A DNA stretch of 51,521 bases, taken from positions 1 to 51,521 of the forward strand of contig JAKAKY010000001.1 of assembly GCA_021824365.1 (NCBI GenBank), in the 5' to 3' direction. This DNA is from Bacteroidota bacterium (GTDB lineage: Bacteria > Bacteroidota > Bacteroidia > Chitinophagales > Chitinophagaceae). Position numbers and translations under genes: made by a program. The notes under the pieces are model-generated. The model saw nothing but the letters and a program-made list of their open reading frames with translations. It was not told where the DNA came from and searched no databases. Numbering within the stretch: position 1 is the first letter of the stretch; every line of letters starts with the position of its first letter. Positions 28,552 to 38,406 of this stretch are shown one piece after another.

Positions 28552-29367
28552 ATGTCAATACAAAAAGAAATCAAAAAAATTACTACCCATACTTTACAAA
28601 AAATGAAAGCCGGTGGTGAAAAAATATCCATGCTTACTGCTTACGATTTTTCATTTGCAGGCATATTTGATACAGCCGGAATAGATGTAATATTGGTGGG
28701 AGATAGTGCCAGTAATGTAATGGCCGGCCATGAAACCACTTTACCTATTACATTAGATCAAATGATTTATCATGCAGCTTCGGTGATTAGAGCTGTAAAA
28801 CGTTCATTAGTGGTAGTAGATTTACCTTTTGGCACCTATCAGTCCAATAGTGATATTGCTTTAGCTTCTGCCATCAGAATTATGAAAGAAACCGGCGCAC
28901 ATGCCATTAAATTAGAAGGAGGGGAAGAAGTACTGGAAAGTATTCAACGCATTGTAAAAGCCGGTATTCCTGTAATGGGACATTTAGGCTTAACACCACA
29001 AAGCATTTACCAGTTTGGCACTTATGCTGTAAGAGCTACTCAAAATGAAGAAGCAGAAAAACTACAAAAAGATGTACTCTTATTGCAACAAGCCGGTTGT
29101 TTTGGTGTGGTATTAGAAAAAATTCCGGCACAGTTAGCTAAAATAGTTACACAATCTGTACAAATTCCAACCATTGGTATTGGTGCCGGCCCACATTGTG
29201 ATGGACAGGTATTGGTAATGCACGATATGCTGGGCATTAATACCGAATTTAAGCCCCGTTTTTTAAGGCAATACCTCAATTTACATGAACAAATTACCAA
29301 AGCGGTTGGTGCGTATATTCACGACGTAAAAACAAACGATTTTCCCAATGAATCTGAATCTTACTGA
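28552..29367 (+). CDS. panB: 3-methyl-2-oxobutanoate hydroxymethyltransferase
   Basis: Pantothenate biosynthesis: methylene-THF plus alpha-ketoisovalerate gives ketopantoate. Hallmarks are [20 protein letters not shown], the Mg site [44 protein letters not shown] and [19 protein letters not shown]. At 271 aa it is full length. It follows the exopolyphosphatase by 37 bp and may be in that transcript. No panC or panD seen nearby. Confidence 0.97.
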   Translation: MSIQKEIKKITTHTLQKMKAGGEKISMLTAYDFSFAGIFDTAGIDVILVGDSASNVMAGHETTLPITLDQMIYHAASVIRAVKRSLVVVDLPFGTYQSNSDIALASAIRIMKETGAHAIKLEGGEEVLESIQRIVKAGIPVMGHLGLTPQSIYQFGTYAVRATQNEEAEKLQKDVLLLQQAGCFGVVLEKIPAQLAKIVTQSVQIPTIGIGAGPHCDGQVLVMHDMLGINTEFKPRFLRQYLNLHEQITKAVGAYIHDVKTNDFPNESESY

Positions 29368-29454
29368 ATGTTTACCGACAGTTTGAATATTTCACCCGAA
29401 AAAAAAGGCACAATTTAACACATGGTATTAGCTTTATGTAAAGCAACCATCTGT

Positions 29455-30606
29455 ATGCAAATCAATTCAAAAAAAATCATTATTGTTTTAATACATATCG
29501 TAGCGTGGATATCTTTTTTTATGCTACCCTATATTTTCGCACCACAGCCAAAAGATATTCCACAACAGGTTAGCCGTTATATACTCACCCTTTTCGTCAT
29601 CATCAACCTTTTTTTACTCGTATTTTATTATTTAAACACGCTGTTATTCATACCCAAATTGCTCTTTAAAAAGCAATGGATAATTTACATATTGGTAATT
29701 GCCATCTGCATGTATGGCTTTTCATTCCTGCCACGCCAATTAGCTTTGTGGATGAATAATACCACTGAAACAAAAATCAGAACTGAATTTAGATCCGATT
29801 TTAGAAAAGCTGACTCGGCTAACCAGCAAAATCGGGCCGAATATAAAACCGGAGTAAACAAAAACACGGCTGCACAGTTACCACTCCCAAAACATAGATC
29901 AAGCCGGTACTTTCCGGGAAGTTATGCTGTTTTTCTATTAGTATTTGCCGTAGGCATCAGCATTTCTGTACTTCAGCAATGGCTAAAAGTAGCGCGTACC
30001 AAAGAAAAAATTGAAAAAGAAATGTTGCAAACAGAACTTTCTTTTTTAAAAACTCAAATTAACCCACATTTTTTCTTCAATACCCTTAATAACATTTATT
30101 CATTAGCCATTACCGGAAGCGACAAAACCCCTTCGGCTATATTAAAGCTTTCAGCTATTATGCGCTACATTTTAACCGAAACCAAAAACGATTGGGTACC
30201 CTTACAGAGCGAAATTGATTTTTTGAACGACTATATTGATCTACAAAAAGTACGGCTTACAGAAAGCGTTGCACTAACTTTTAACGTTGAGGGCAATACC
30301 AGCAACCAACGTATTGCTCCGTTAATTTTGATACCATTTGTTGAAAATGCATTTAAATATGGCGTAAGTACTATTGAATCTTCATTCATTCATATCAATA
30401 TAGCCATTCAAAATAATACCATTACTTTCTCTGTCAACAATTCTATTGTTACCCATGCCGGCAATTCATTTACCGAAACAACAGCAATTGGTATTAAAAA
30501 TGTAGAAAGAAGACTTACGTTACTATATCCCGGCAAGCATCTTTTAACCATAAAAAATGAAAAAAATATATTTAGTGTTGTATTAACACTTTTGCAGGTT
30601 GTTTAG
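29455..30606 (+). CDS. LytS/YehU-type sensor histidine kinase
   Basis: Membrane sensor kinase with four N-terminal helices (residues about 7-28, 42-66, 75-93 and 155-175) linked by a charged periplasmic or cytoplasmic loop. The His_kinase (PF06580) H-box is TQINPHFFFNTLNNIYSLA, and the ATPase N-box is PFVENAFKYG with a later GIKNVERRL G-box. I chose ATG 29455 (383 aa) over ATG 29422, because the first helix then begins immediately. Its partner is the LytTR regulator 85 bp downstream. The stimulus is unknown; no extracytoplasmic ligand domain is recognisable. Confidence 0.92.
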   Translation: MQINSKKIIIVLIHIVAWISFFMLPYIFAPQPKDIPQQVSRYILTLFVIINLFLLVFYYLNTLLFIPKLLFKKQWIIYILVIAICMYGFSFLPRQLALWMNNTTETKIRTEFRSDFRKADSANQQNRAEYKTGVNKNTAAQLPLPKHRSSRYFPGSYAVFLLVFAVGISISVLQQWLKVARTKEKIEKEMLQTELSFLKTQINPHFFFNTLNNIYSLAITGSDKTPSAILKLSAIMRYILTETKNDWVPLQSEIDFLNDYIDLQKVRLTESVALTFNVEGNTSNQRIAPLILIPFVENAFKYGVSTIESSFIHINIAIQNNTITFSVNNSIVTHAGNSFTETTAIGIKNVERRLTLLYPGKHLLTIKNEKNIFSVVLTLLQVV

Positions 30607-30691
30607 CCGGTTTTAAGTTACCTAATATTAAGTTGAACTAAACCACCGGTTTATATCAGCAGGAAAATTTTAAATATAAAAATATACACAT

Positions 30692-31384
30692 ATGAAATGT
30701 ATCGCTATTGATGATGAACCTTTGGCACTTCAAATCATTTCACAATACTGCGAAAGAATTTCTTTTCTGCAGTTAGAAAAAATTTTTACCAACCCTGATG
30801 AAGCCATTCAATATCTGCAAAATCATAAAATTGATTTAATGTTTTTAGATATTCAAATGCCCGATATTAATGGTTTACAACTGTATAAAAATTTAAGCAA
30901 TAAACCCCTGGTGGTTTTTACCACTGCTTATAAAGATTTTGCTGTAGAAGGGTTTAATGTAGATGCCATTGATTATTTGTTAAAACCATTTGATTACAAC
31001 CGCTTTCTAAAAGCAGCTTATAAGGCCAATGAATATCAGGAATTTTTATCATCACACGAACTGCAATCAAATTCAATTTATGTAAAAGTGAATTATGAAA
31101 TGATAAAAATTAACCTGAAGGATATTGAACTGATTGAAGCTTTGGATGATTACATCAAAATTCATATTAAACCCTACCCTGTTTTAACTTTAATGACCCT
31201 GAAAAACATGCAGGAAAAATTACCTGAACAAGAATTTATGCGGGTTCATCGCTCTTATATTATACCCATCAGTAAAGTTGAAAAATTCAACAAAAACAAA
31301 ATTTATGTAGCCGGAAAAAAAATTCCCATTGGCAGCAGCTATGCAGATGTGTATGATGTATTAATGAGCCGACAGTTACAATAA
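30692..31384 (+). CDS. LytTR family response regulator
   Basis: Two-component regulator of 230 aa: a receiver domain with phosphoacceptor D53 in FLDIQMPDINGLQLY, acidic IDDEP pocket, and switch Lys in YLLKPFDYNRF; then a LytTR DNA-binding domain (about 125-230) with IELIEALDDYIKIHI, FMRVHRSYIIPISKV and KIPIGSSYADVY. It is paired with the LytS-like kinase directly upstream. In Bacteroidota such pairs often control adjacent or surface genes. No target is obvious here. Confidence 0.95.
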   Translation: MKCIAIDDEPLALQIISQYCERISFLQLEKIFTNPDEAIQYLQNHKIDLMFLDIQMPDINGLQLYKNLSNKPLVVFTTAYKDFAVEGFNVDAIDYLLKPFDYNRFLKAAYKANEYQEFLSSHELQSNSIYVKVNYEMIKINLKDIELIEALDDYIKIHIKPYPVLTLMTLKNMQEKLPEQEFMRVHRSYIIPISKVEKFNKNKIYVAGKKIPIGSSYADVYDVLMSRQLQ

Positions 31385-31496
31385 ACATTTATCGATATTT
31401 TTCTCAATTCCACCTATCATATAATTCTTGTTCCACCATTGTTCTGAATTTTACAGCAGTTTCAAACTGTTTTATTTTCATGCAGGGTTACATTAA

Positions 31497-31539
31497 AGAG
31501 GTATTGCTGATTGATCACAATCCGGGCAATACCTTTTTT
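31497..31539 (+). terminator. Terminator hairpin after the LytTR gene
   Basis: AGGTATTGC (31499-31507) pairs perfectly with GCAATACCT (31526-31534), followed by a T-run. The loop is long (18 nt). A further small palindrome CAGTTTcAAACTG lies at 31457-31469 and is followed by TTTTATTTT. Confidence 0.65.
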
Positions 31540-31550
31540 ATTTTTACATT

Positions 31551-31558
31551 TATCTTAC
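31551..31558 (+). promoter_or_regulatory. Candidate -7 element for the ALDH gene (TATCTTAC)
   Basis: TATCTTAC, in the same family as TATCTTCG before trpS and sucC, lies 24 nt upstream of ATG 31583 and just after the terminator. No -33 box is clear. Confidence 0.35.
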
Positions 31559-31582
31559 CTTGCAGTTCTTAAATACTTAGTC

Positions 31583-33106
31583 ATGGATTTTATCAGATTG
31601 CTGCACATTGAAAAAAACAACCCGGGAACTTCAACCGGAGTAGAGTGGATAAAAAGCTATGGAGCTGAAATAGAAAGTTTTACACCTGTTAATGGTGCCT
31701 CCATTGCCTCTGTAATAAGTACAGACAAAGAAGCGTATAATAAAGTTGTTCATAAAGCTGCAACTGCTTTTAAAACATGGCGTAACTGGCCTGCTCCCAA
31801 AAGAGGTGATGTGGTACGCCAAATGGGCGATGCTTTAAGAGCTAATAAAGAAAATCTAGGCAAATTAGTAAGCTATGAAATGGGAAAAAGCCTGCAGGAA
31901 GGAATGGGCGAGGTACAGGAAATGATTGATATATGCGATTTTGCCATCGGTCTTTCACGCCAGTTATATGGTTTAACCATGCATAGTGAACGCCCTAACC
32001 ACCGCATGTATGAACAATGGCATCCGCTGGGAATAGTTGGCATTGTCTCCTCTTTTAATTTCCCCGTAGCTGTTTGGAGTTGGAATACTGCCATAGCATG
32101 GGTATGTGGCAATGTCTGCATTTGGAAACCCAGTGAAAAAACACCACTTTGCAGCATAGCTGTTCAAAAAATTGTTGCTGAAGTATTTGCCAAAAATCAT
32201 GTTCCCGAAGGCGTAAGTTGTTTAATTCAGGGCGATAAAACTGTAGGCGAATGGATGAGCCATGATGCCAGAATTCCTTTAATCAGCGCTACCGGATCAA
32301 CAAAAATGGGTAAAGCATTAAACACAGCCGTAGCAGCAAGATTGGGTAAAACCATTCTTGAATTGGGTGGCAATAATGCTATCATTATTTCACAACATGC
32401 CGACTTAGATATGGCTTTACGAGGATGCCTTTTCGGTGCAGTGGGTACAGCCGGACAACGTTGCACCACCACCCGCCGATTAATTATACACGAATCAGTT
32501 TATAATACCTTTAAGTCCACACTAATTGCAGCTTATCAACAACTCAAAATTGGTAATCCGCTACAACCCGAAAACCACGTTGGCCCGTTGATTGATAAAA
32601 CTGCCGTACAACATTATTTACATGCTATTGACCAATGTGTACAGCAGGGTGGAAAATTTGTTGTACCAGGCGGTATTGTAGAGGGAACCGGTTATGAAAG
32701 CGGTTGTTATGTAAAGCCCTGTATTGCAGAAGTGCAACCCAATATGGCCATTGTTCAACATGAAACTTTTGCCCCTGTTTTGTACATAATGCCATACAAA
32801 AATTTAGAAGATGCGATTGCCATACAAAACCTGGTACCACAAGGTTTATCCTCTGCTATCATAACTTTAAACCTGCGTGAAGCAGAAACCTTTTTATCAC
32901 ATGCCGGTAGCGATTGCGGCATAGCCAATGTAAACATTGGTACCAGCGGTGCTGAAATAGGTGGAGCATTTGGTGGCGAAAAAGAAACCGGAGGCGGTAG
33001 AGAAAGTGGTAGTGATGCCTGGAAAGCCTACATGCGCCGGCAAACCAATACCATTAACTGGGGAACCCAATTGCCTTTAGCACAAGGCATCACTTTTGAA
33101 TTCTAA
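31583..33106 (+). CDS. Aldehyde dehydrogenase, ALDH7 (alpha-aminoadipic semialdehyde) type
   Basis: NAD(P)-dependent aldehyde dehydrogenase of 507 aa. Catalytic Cys294 in [12 protein letters not shown] and general-base Glu260 in [10 protein letters not shown] are present, with the cofactor motif [13 protein letters not shown]. The features [33 protein letters not shown] and the C-terminal [18 protein letters not shown] resemble antiquitin (ALDH7A1/AmaB), which oxidises the lysine-degradation intermediate aminoadipate semialdehyde. The exact substrate is inference. I chose ATG 31583 over TTG 31511. The cupin gene starts 5 nt after its stop and is surely co-transcribed. Confidence 0.92.
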   Translation: MDFIRLLHIEKNNPGTSTGVEWIKSYGAEIESFTPVNGASIASVISTDKEAYNKVVHKAATAFKTWRNWPAPKRGDVVRQMGDALRANKENLGKLVSYEMGKSLQEGMGEVQEMIDICDFAIGLSRQLYGLTMHSERPNHRMYEQWHPLGIVGIVSSFNFPVAVWSWNTAIAWVCGNVCIWKPSEKTPLCSIAVQKIVAEVFAKNHVPEGVSCLIQGDKTVGEWMSHDARIPLISATGSTKMGKALNTAVAARLGKTILELGGNNAIIISQHADLDMALRGCLFGAVGTAGQRCTTTRRLIIHESVYNTFKSTLIAAYQQLKIGNPLQPENHVGPLIDKTAVQHYLHAIDQCVQQGGKFVVPGGIVEGTGYESGCYVKPCIAEVQPNMAIVQHETFAPVLYIMPYKNLEDAIAIQNLVPQGLSSAIITLNLREAETFLSHAGSDCGIANVNIGTSGAEIGGAFGGEKETGGGRESGSDAWKAYMRRQTNTINWGTQLPLAQGITFEF

Positions 33107-33111
33107 TCTAT

Positions 33112-33438
33112 ATGCCACTTGTTCACTTAAATGAATTGCCTGTTAAAGAAATTGTGCCGGGTTATAAAGCACGATTTATACATACGGGCACCAACACTTT
33201 TTCGTATTTACAGGTTACTGCCGGTAGTTATTTGGGCCTGCATCATCATCCGCATCAACAAATTGCACATGTATTAGAAGGTACCTTTCAATTAACGATA
33301 GATGGTATTGCCTATACCCTGCACCCGGGTGAAGTAATGGTTATTTCACCCAATGTTCCCCATGAAGGTGTAGCGATTACCGATTGCAGTTTATTAGATG
33401 TGTTTTATCCGGAAAGAGAAGATTACAAAGCATTATAA
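33112..33438 (+). CDS. Small cupin-domain protein
   Basis: Single beta-barrel cupin of 108 aa. Motif 1 is [20 protein letters not shown], giving the His/His/Gln-Glu-like metal ligands, and motif 2 is [16 protein letters not shown] with the fourth histidine. Metal binding is expected. Small cupins can be oxygenases, isomerases or ligand sensors, so no reaction is assigned. Co-transcribed with the ALDH7-like gene (5-nt gap), suggesting the same catabolic process. Confidence 0.88.
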   Translation: MPLVHLNELPVKEIVPGYKARFIHTGTNTFSYLQVTAGSYLGLHHHPHQQIAHVLEGTFQLTIDGIAYTLHPGEVMVISPNVPHEGVAITDCSLLDVFYPEREDYKAL

Positions 33439-33573
33439 CTGTTTTTTTACTTAACATTTCGCTAAAACGCAGTGTATCTTTTCCCTTTTTGCCGGGATAA
33501 GCAGAACTTTGACCATTATTTTATTTACAACAATTATCCATAAATATTTTTTATATCTACTGTATCGCTAAAA

Positions 33574-35271
33574 ATGCATTTCATGAACAAACGTTTTTCC
33601 CTCATTCTAATGATAGCTCTTTTTATCAGTTTTACTGCCAATGCTCAAATGCGGGATGTACCCAGGGGATGGCATTTAATGGATGCCAATAAAGACAAAT
33701 ACTATGGTATTAGTTTAAATGAAGCCTACCAATACCTAAAAGCCAACCAAATAAAATCAACTCCGCTTATTGTTGCAGTATTAGACTCCGGTGTAGATAC
33801 CACCCATGAAGACTTAAAAGGCATTTTATGGCACAACCCCAAAGAAATTCCGGGGAATGGTATAGATGATGACCATAATGGGTATGTGGATGATGTATAT
33901 GGCTGGAATTTTCTGGGCAATAAAAACGGGGAAAACCTGAAAAAAGCCGGTGATGAGCGTTCCAGGGTTTTTTATCAGTTTAAAAATGAATTCGCAGGAA
34001 AGAATATGGATACCATACAACTCAGCCAAAAACAAAAATATGATTACCGCATTTGGAAAATGGCCGCTGATGAAATGAATAAAGCCAATGACGATCAAAT
34101 GGAAATTACTTTCTTAAACATTACCCTCAATTCTATCAAAAAAAATGATTCATTAATACAAAAAGAAATGGGCACCAAAGTGTTTAACTCCTCACAATTA
34201 GAAAACTTTGAACCCACCACTCCAGAAGGAAAAAAAGCCAAATACGGTTATATAACTTTGATGAAAATGGTGGGTATTGACCCCGAAGAAAAAAACACAG
34301 CCGTAATTAGTGAATTAACTGATTATATTTCCGGAAAACAGGATGCACTTAACGAAAAAAATACGCCCCCTATTAACTACCGTAGCAAAATAGTTCAGGA
34401 CAACTATAACAATATTCACGATAAATATTATGGCAATCCTGATGTAATGGGCCCGGACCCCATGCATGGTACCCATGTAACGGGCATAATTGCCGCCCAA
34501 CGCAACAACGGAATTGGAATGGATGGCGTTGCAGACAATGTAAAAGTGATGATGGTAAGAGTAGTACCCGATGGCGATGAATACGATAAAGATATTGCAC
34601 TGGGAATTTTTTATGCAGTTGATAATGGTGCCAAAGTTATTAACATGAGTTTTGGCAAATCCTATTCACCCCAAAAATATTGGGTAGATAGTGCCATAAA
34701 ATATGCGGAACAAAAAGATGTACTCATTGTACATGCAGCCGGTAATGAATCTGCCGACATTGATACCAAAGAAAATTATCCCAACCCGCATTTCCTGTTT
34801 CAAAATAATACCGCCAATAATTTCATTACCGTTGGCGCCAGTAACGACCCGTCTATGGGACAGGGTATAGCAGCAGACTTTAGCAATTATGGCAATAAAG
34901 AGGTAGATGTGTTTGCACCCGGAGTGAAAATTTACTCCACCTTACCACAAAAAAATGAATACGGCAATTTACGCGGTACCAGTATGGCTGCTCCCATTGT
35001 AACCGGCCTCACAGCCATGTTACGTTCTTATTTTCCTAATTTAACAGCGGTTGAAGTAAAACAAATTATTGTTAATTCAGTAATGCACCCCGATAGTACT
35101 TTGGCCGATTATAAACCCGGAACCCAGCAAGCCATTGCATTTGCAGCCCTATCTAAAAGTGGAGGCATTATTAATGCTGACAATGCGGTGAAGCAGGCAG
35201 AAAACTTAGAAAAAAAATGGGCAGCAGAAAAATCAAAAATCAATAATAAAACAGCTACACAATTAAAGTAA
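33574..35271 (+). CDS. Secreted subtilisin-like serine peptidase (S8) with large D-H insertion
   Basis: Exported peptidase of 565 aa. Signal peptide NKRFSLILMIALFISFTANAQ (start 33574 or 33583). The triad is D71 (VAVLDSGVDTTHEDL), H298 (HGTHVTGIIA) and S470 (GTSMAAPIVTGL); the oxyanion Asn lies in VHAAGNES. The D-to-H spacing is about 227 residues instead of the roughly 30 of subtilisin, from a charged, probably helical insertion (about 115-285). No pro-domain of the usual I9 type and no T9SS C-terminal domain are seen; the C-terminus is Lys/Ala/Asn-rich. Periplasmic action is likely. DinB gene follows by 25 bp. Confidence 0.93.
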   Translation: MHFMNKRFSLILMIALFISFTANAQMRDVPRGWHLMDANKDKYYGISLNEAYQYLKANQIKSTPLIVAVLDSGVDTTHEDLKGILWHNPKEIPGNGIDDDHNGYVDDVYGWNFLGNKNGENLKKAGDERSRVFYQFKNEFAGKNMDTIQLSQKQKYDYRIWKMAADEMNKANDDQMEITFLNITLNSIKKNDSLIQKEMGTKVFNSSQLENFEPTTPEGKKAKYGYITLMKMVGIDPEEKNTAVISELTDYISGKQDALNEKNTPPINYRSKIVQDNYNNIHDKYYGNPDVMGPDPMHGTHVTGIIAAQRNNGIGMDGVADNVKVMMVRVVPDGDEYDKDIALGIFYAVDNGAKVINMSFGKSYSPQKYWVDSAIKYAEQKDVLIVHAAGNESADIDTKENYPNPHFLFQNNTANNFITVGASNDPSMGQGIAADFSNYGNKEVDVFAPGVKIYSTLPQKNEYGNLRGTSMAAPIVTGLTAMLRSYFPNLTAVEVKQIIVNSVMHPDSTLADYKPGTQQAIAFAALSKSGGIINADNAVKQAENLEKKWAAEKSKINNKTATQLK

Positions 35272-35296
35272 TTATTAACCCTTTAATCATCAAGCT

Positions 35297-35812
35297 ATGA
35301 GTAGGCCATTACCAGGCGATTATCCTGCTTATTACAATAATTATATTCAACTTACTGCCGGCTGTAATAACCCGCATGAATTGATAATTACCTTCAGTAC
35401 CTCCATCATCCAATTCTATTCCGGCATACCGCAGTATAAAGAAAATTATAGCTATGCACCGGGAAAATGGACACCAAAAGATATTTTACAACACATTATA
35501 GATACAGAACGCATTATGGTATATCGTATGCTCACTTTTGCAAGATCTGATAATAAAAATTTACCCGGTTTTGATGAACAATGGTATGCCGAAAGAGCAA
35601 CGGCTACCAACAGAACTTTAAAAAGTTTACAGGATGAATTGGTGGCACTCCGCCAGTCAACCGATTGTTTTTTACAAACGCTTCCACAACCAACAATATC
35701 ATTATCAGGTACAGCCAATAATTACCCGGTAACCGTTAATGCCATTGGCTTTATCATCTTCGGTCATTTGCTGCATCATAAGCGTGTTTTAGAAGAAAAA
35801 TACTTACAGTAA
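35297..35812 (+). CDS. DinB family protein
   Basis: Four-helix-bundle DinB/YfiT-like protein, 171 aa. The metal histidines fall in TPKDILQHIIDTERIMVYRM and the C-terminal FGHLLHHKRVLEEKYL. Family members are thiol transferases or have unknown roles, and most are not involved in DNA damage despite the name. It lies 25 bp after the subtilase gene, likely the same transcript, and ends about 80 bp before sucC. Confidence 0.92.
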   Translation: MSRPLPGDYPAYYNNYIQLTAGCNNPHELIITFSTSIIQFYSGIPQYKENYSYAPGKWTPKDILQHIIDTERIMVYRMLTFARSDNKNLPGFDEQWYAERATATNRTLKSLQDELVALRQSTDCFLQTLPQPTISLSGTANNYPVTVNAIGFIIFGHLLHHKRVLEEKYLQ

Positions 35813-35860
35813 AGTTTTTTTTAATACTACAAACCCCTGTTCAAGCAGCACAAAAAACCT

Positions 35861-35868
35861 TATCTTCG
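35861..35868 (+). promoter_or_regulatory. Candidate -7 element for sucC (TATCTTCG)
   Basis: TATCTTCG, identical to that before trpS, 25 nt upstream of ATG 35894. The -33 box is not clear. Confidence 0.4.
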
Positions 35869-35893
35869 CAATCTAAATACTAAATAGTTACGT

Positions 35894-37105
35894 ATGAATT
35901 TACATGAATTTCAGGCGAAAGAATTATTGAAAAAATATAATGTTCCCGTACAAGATGGTATGGCCGTTGATACTGTAATGGCTGCTGAAGAAGCATACAG
36001 ACAAATTAAAACACAAACCAATAATAATTTTGCGGTGATAAAGGCACAAATTCATGCAGGTGGCCGCGGAAAAGGTAAAATAGCAGGTTCTGAGCAAAGA
36101 GGTGTTGCTGTTGCTAAAAGTGCAGAAGATGTTATCAATATTGCTAAAAATATTTTAGGAGGTACATTAGTTACCATTCAAACCGGGCCTGCCGGTAAAA
36201 AAGTAAATAAAATTTTTGTAGCACAGGATGTATATTACCCCGGCCCTAATCCCGTAAAAGAATTTTATTTATCGGTTTTATTGGATCGTGCCAAAGGGCA
36301 AAATGTAATTATGTACAGTACCGAAGGCGGTGTTGATATTGAAGAAGTAGCCCACAAAACACCCGAAAAAATATTCAAAGAATGGGTACATCCATCAGGC
36401 GGTTTACTACCTTTTCAGGCAAGAAAAATTGCCTTTAACTTTGGTTTAACAGGCGAGGCTTTTAAAAATTGTGTAAAATTTGTTATCAATTTGTACAATG
36501 CATATGTTGGATTAGAGTGTGCTATGCTGGAAATTAATCCGCTTTTCAAAACCAGTGATGATAAAATTATTGCAGTTGATTGTAAAATGAATTTGGATGA
36601 TAATGCTTTAATGCGCCACTCCGACTTAGCTGCGCTACGCGATATTACTGAAGAGGATCCTACAGAAGTAGAAGCCGGTCAATACAACTTAAATTTTGTG
36701 AAATTAGATGGCAATGTGGGTTGTATGGTAAACGGTGCCGGGTTGGCGATGGCTACTATGGATATGATTAAACTTAGTGGTGGTGAACCGGCTAACTTTT
36801 TAGATGTAGGAGGTACTGCAAATGCACAAACCGTAGAAGCAGGTTTTAAAATCATCATGAAAGACCCCAATGTAAAAGCCATTCTCATCAACATTTTTGG
36901 TGGAATTGTTCGTTGCGACAGGGTTGCTGCAGGTGTAATTGAAGCCTACAATAAATTGGGCAATATCCATATCCCCATCATTGTTCGCTTGCAGGGTACC
37001 AATGCTGCCGAAGCCAAAAAATTAATTGATGAAAGCGGATTAAAAGTACAATCTGCGATTGAATTGAGTGAAGCGGCTGCATTAGTTAAAAAAGCAGTAG
37101 CGTAA
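35894..37105 (+). CDS. sucC: Succinate--CoA ligase (ADP-forming) subunit beta
   Basis: TCA-cycle enzyme subunit that couples succinyl-CoA cleavage to nucleotide phosphorylation. ATP-grasp N-terminus [19 protein letters not shown] and [13 protein letters not shown], nucleotide motifs LEINPLFKT, and the C-terminal CoA-ligase part with [17 protein letters not shown] are intact. At 403 aa it is full length. sucD is not adjacent, which is common in Bacteroidota. A strong bidirectional terminator follows at 37125. Confidence 0.97.
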   Translation: MNLHEFQAKELLKKYNVPVQDGMAVDTVMAAEEAYRQIKTQTNNNFAVIKAQIHAGGRGKGKIAGSEQRGVAVAKSAEDVINIAKNILGGTLVTIQTGPAGKKVNKIFVAQDVYYPGPNPVKEFYLSVLLDRAKGQNVIMYSTEGGVDIEEVAHKTPEKIFKEWVHPSGGLLPFQARKIAFNFGLTGEAFKNCVKFVINLYNAYVGLECAMLEINPLFKTSDDKIIAVDCKMNLDDNALMRHSDLAALRDITEEDPTEVEAGQYNLNFVKLDGNVGCMVNGAGLAMATMDMIKLSGGEPANFLDVGGTANAQTVEAGFKIIMKDPNVKAILINIFGGIVRCDRVAAGVIEAYNKLGNIHIPIIVRLQGTNAAEAKKLIDESGLKVQSAIELSEAAALVKKAVA

Positions 37106-37124
37106 ATATATTTTTGTCGTGTTT

Positions 37125-37159
37125 AAAAACGTTGGATGGGTTAGCTATCCAACGTTTTT
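37125..37159. terminator. Bidirectional terminator between sucC and the SprT-like gene
   Basis: AAAAACGTTGGAT (37125-37137) pairs perfectly with ATCCAACGTTTTT (37147-37159), a 13-bp stem around a 9-nt loop with flanking A/T tracts. Its right arm touches the stop codon of the convergent gene. Confidence 0.92.
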
Positions 37160-37788
37160 TATTCAACCTTATACAACTTTACCTCACAAACGGCACTGAA
37201 TGCATACTTCAGTCCGGATTGCACTTCTACACATTCATACCGTTTTCTGCGCCTGGGCCCCTTTTTGAATAGCCGGCCATTTTCGGTTATAAAAATGGCA
37301 CCTTCAGGTATCTGTGCCAGAAGCAAAATACCATTTCGGATAACGGAATTATATTTTCGTAAAACCATTAGTAATTCAGTTTCACCATTGGCAGTGGCCG
37401 ATGGATTGTGAATACTTTTTTGCAATGCCTTTGCAATATCTTCCGGAAAAACCTGCTGCTCCGTAAACCGAACCAACAATTTACTGTAAAATAGTTTCCA
37501 TTCTTTACCATGGGGTTCTACTCTATTGCCAAATGCTTCAAATGTGAGTAAATGGGCTAATTCGTGCAAGAGGGTAATCAAAAATTCATATTTATTTAAA
37601 TTTCCATTAATGGTAATGGAATGATTTCTATGTTGTGAAGCGTGCCGGTAATCGCCCAAAACCGATTTTCGTTTTTTGGTAATGGTTAAATGTACTTTAT
37701 AATGGTTTAAATAATCAACAACCGGTTCAAAACAACCATCGGGCAAAAACGTCGCCAATGCATGCATAGGATGTTGGGTAACGGCCAT
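37159..37788 (-). CDS. SprT-like zinc metallopeptidase domain protein
   Basis: SprT/Spartan-type domain of 209 aa. Zinc motif LLHELAHLLTFEAFG gives HExxH, and a third histidine follows in VEPHGKEWK, as in SprT-like proteins. The C-terminal basic block KKGPRRRKRYECVEV resembles a single-stranded or zinc-ribbon remnant. In eukaryotes Spartan degrades DNA-protein crosslinks; bacterial relatives are largely uncharacterised, so peptidase activity is inferred from the motif only. It begins 2 bp after the stop of the ATP-synthase-I-like gene, the last member of a compact minus-strand operon. Confidence 0.85.
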   Translation of the reverse strand: MAVTQHPMHALATFLPDGCFEPVVDYLNHYKVHLTITKKRKSVLGDYRHASQHRNHSITINGNLNKYEFLITLLHELAHLLTFEAFGNRVEPHGKEWKLFYSKLLVRFTEQQVFPEDIAKALQKSIHNPSATANGETELLMVLRKYNSVIRNGILLLAQIPEGAIFITENGRLFKKGPRRRKRYECVEVQSGLKYAFSAVCEVKLYKVE

Positions 37789-37790
37789 AT

Positions 37791-38195
37791 TTATTGATTA
37801 TTTCCGTTTATTTTAGCAGCAATAGATACTTCAATAAAAGTATATATTAAATACAAAACCATTCCAACAAAAACTGCATAAACACTTCTGCCGGGGCCGG
37901 CTAATACTAAATATAAAATTGCTGCACCCCCTAATACCAATAACTTCATTAAAGTAACCAACATAACATTACTCACAGATGCCATTGGTGTTTTTTTATG
38001 TGTAGCCTGAATATGTAATGCAAGGCTCAATAGGCTAATCACAAATAAAATACAATTGGCCGCAAATACCACCCATACGTCTATTTGATGCGCATACATC
38101 ATTTTTCTAAAAAAAATCAGCAAACTATTCGCCAAAACAAATAAAAAAAATAAGGGCAAAATACTTTTTGAGAACGATATAGGGTTTTGTTGCAT
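37791..38195 (-). CDS. ATP synthase subunit I-like membrane protein
   Basis: Four-helix membrane protein of 134 aa (hydrophobic segments near residues 12-29, 40-61, 76-98 and 103-125). It resembles the small membrane protein found between AtpZ and AtpB in Bacteroidota atp loci, an AtpI-like factor for F0 assembly or ion supply. No conserved catalytic residues. One base separates it from AtpZ upstream. The atpB gene that usually follows is absent; SprT-like comes next instead. Confidence 0.65.
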   Translation of the reverse strand: MQQNPISFSKSILPLFFLFVLANSLLIFFRKMMYAHQIDVWVVFAANCILFVISLLSLALHIQATHKKTPMASVSNVMLVTLMKLLVLGGAAILYLVLAGPGRSVYAVFVGMVLYLIYTFIEVSIAAKINGNNQ

Positions 38196-38196
38196 A

Positions 38197-38406
38197 TTAC
38201 TTTTTGCTAGTGTCTTTAATAACTTTGATAATTAAGGCAATAATAACCAATAAAGGTAATAGCCACACCAAAAATGGAAATGAGCATGAAAACTTTGCAT
38301 CAAGCCACCAACCCGCAAATACAGCAATTGCTATGGTAATCATTAACTCGCCGGTAAGTGCAGCATATTGAAGCAATAATTTTTTATTATCGGGTTGCCT
38401 GCTCAT
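38197..38406 (-). CDS. AtpZ/AtpI family small membrane protein
   Basis: Two-helix protein of 69 aa (LTGELMITIAIAVFAGWWLD and WLLPLLVIIALIIKVI) with the short basic tail KDTSKK, matching the AtpZ family that precedes the F0F1 ATP synthase operon in many bacteria and may take part in Mg or Ca supply. Its ATG overlaps the stop of the M23-like stub by 4 bp (ATGA), so the two are translationally coupled. Confidence 0.8.
   Translation of the reverse strand: MSRQPDNKKLLLQYAALTGELMITIAIAVFAGWWLDAKFSCSFPFLVWLLPLLVIIALIIKVIKDTSKK

Noticed and set aside
30601-30691. Partial inverted symmetry (gccggttttaagtt with aactaaaccaccggt) between the kinase and LytTR genes as an autoregulation site
   Set aside because: The arms match imperfectly with unequal spacing, and no second copy was found; too weak to call.
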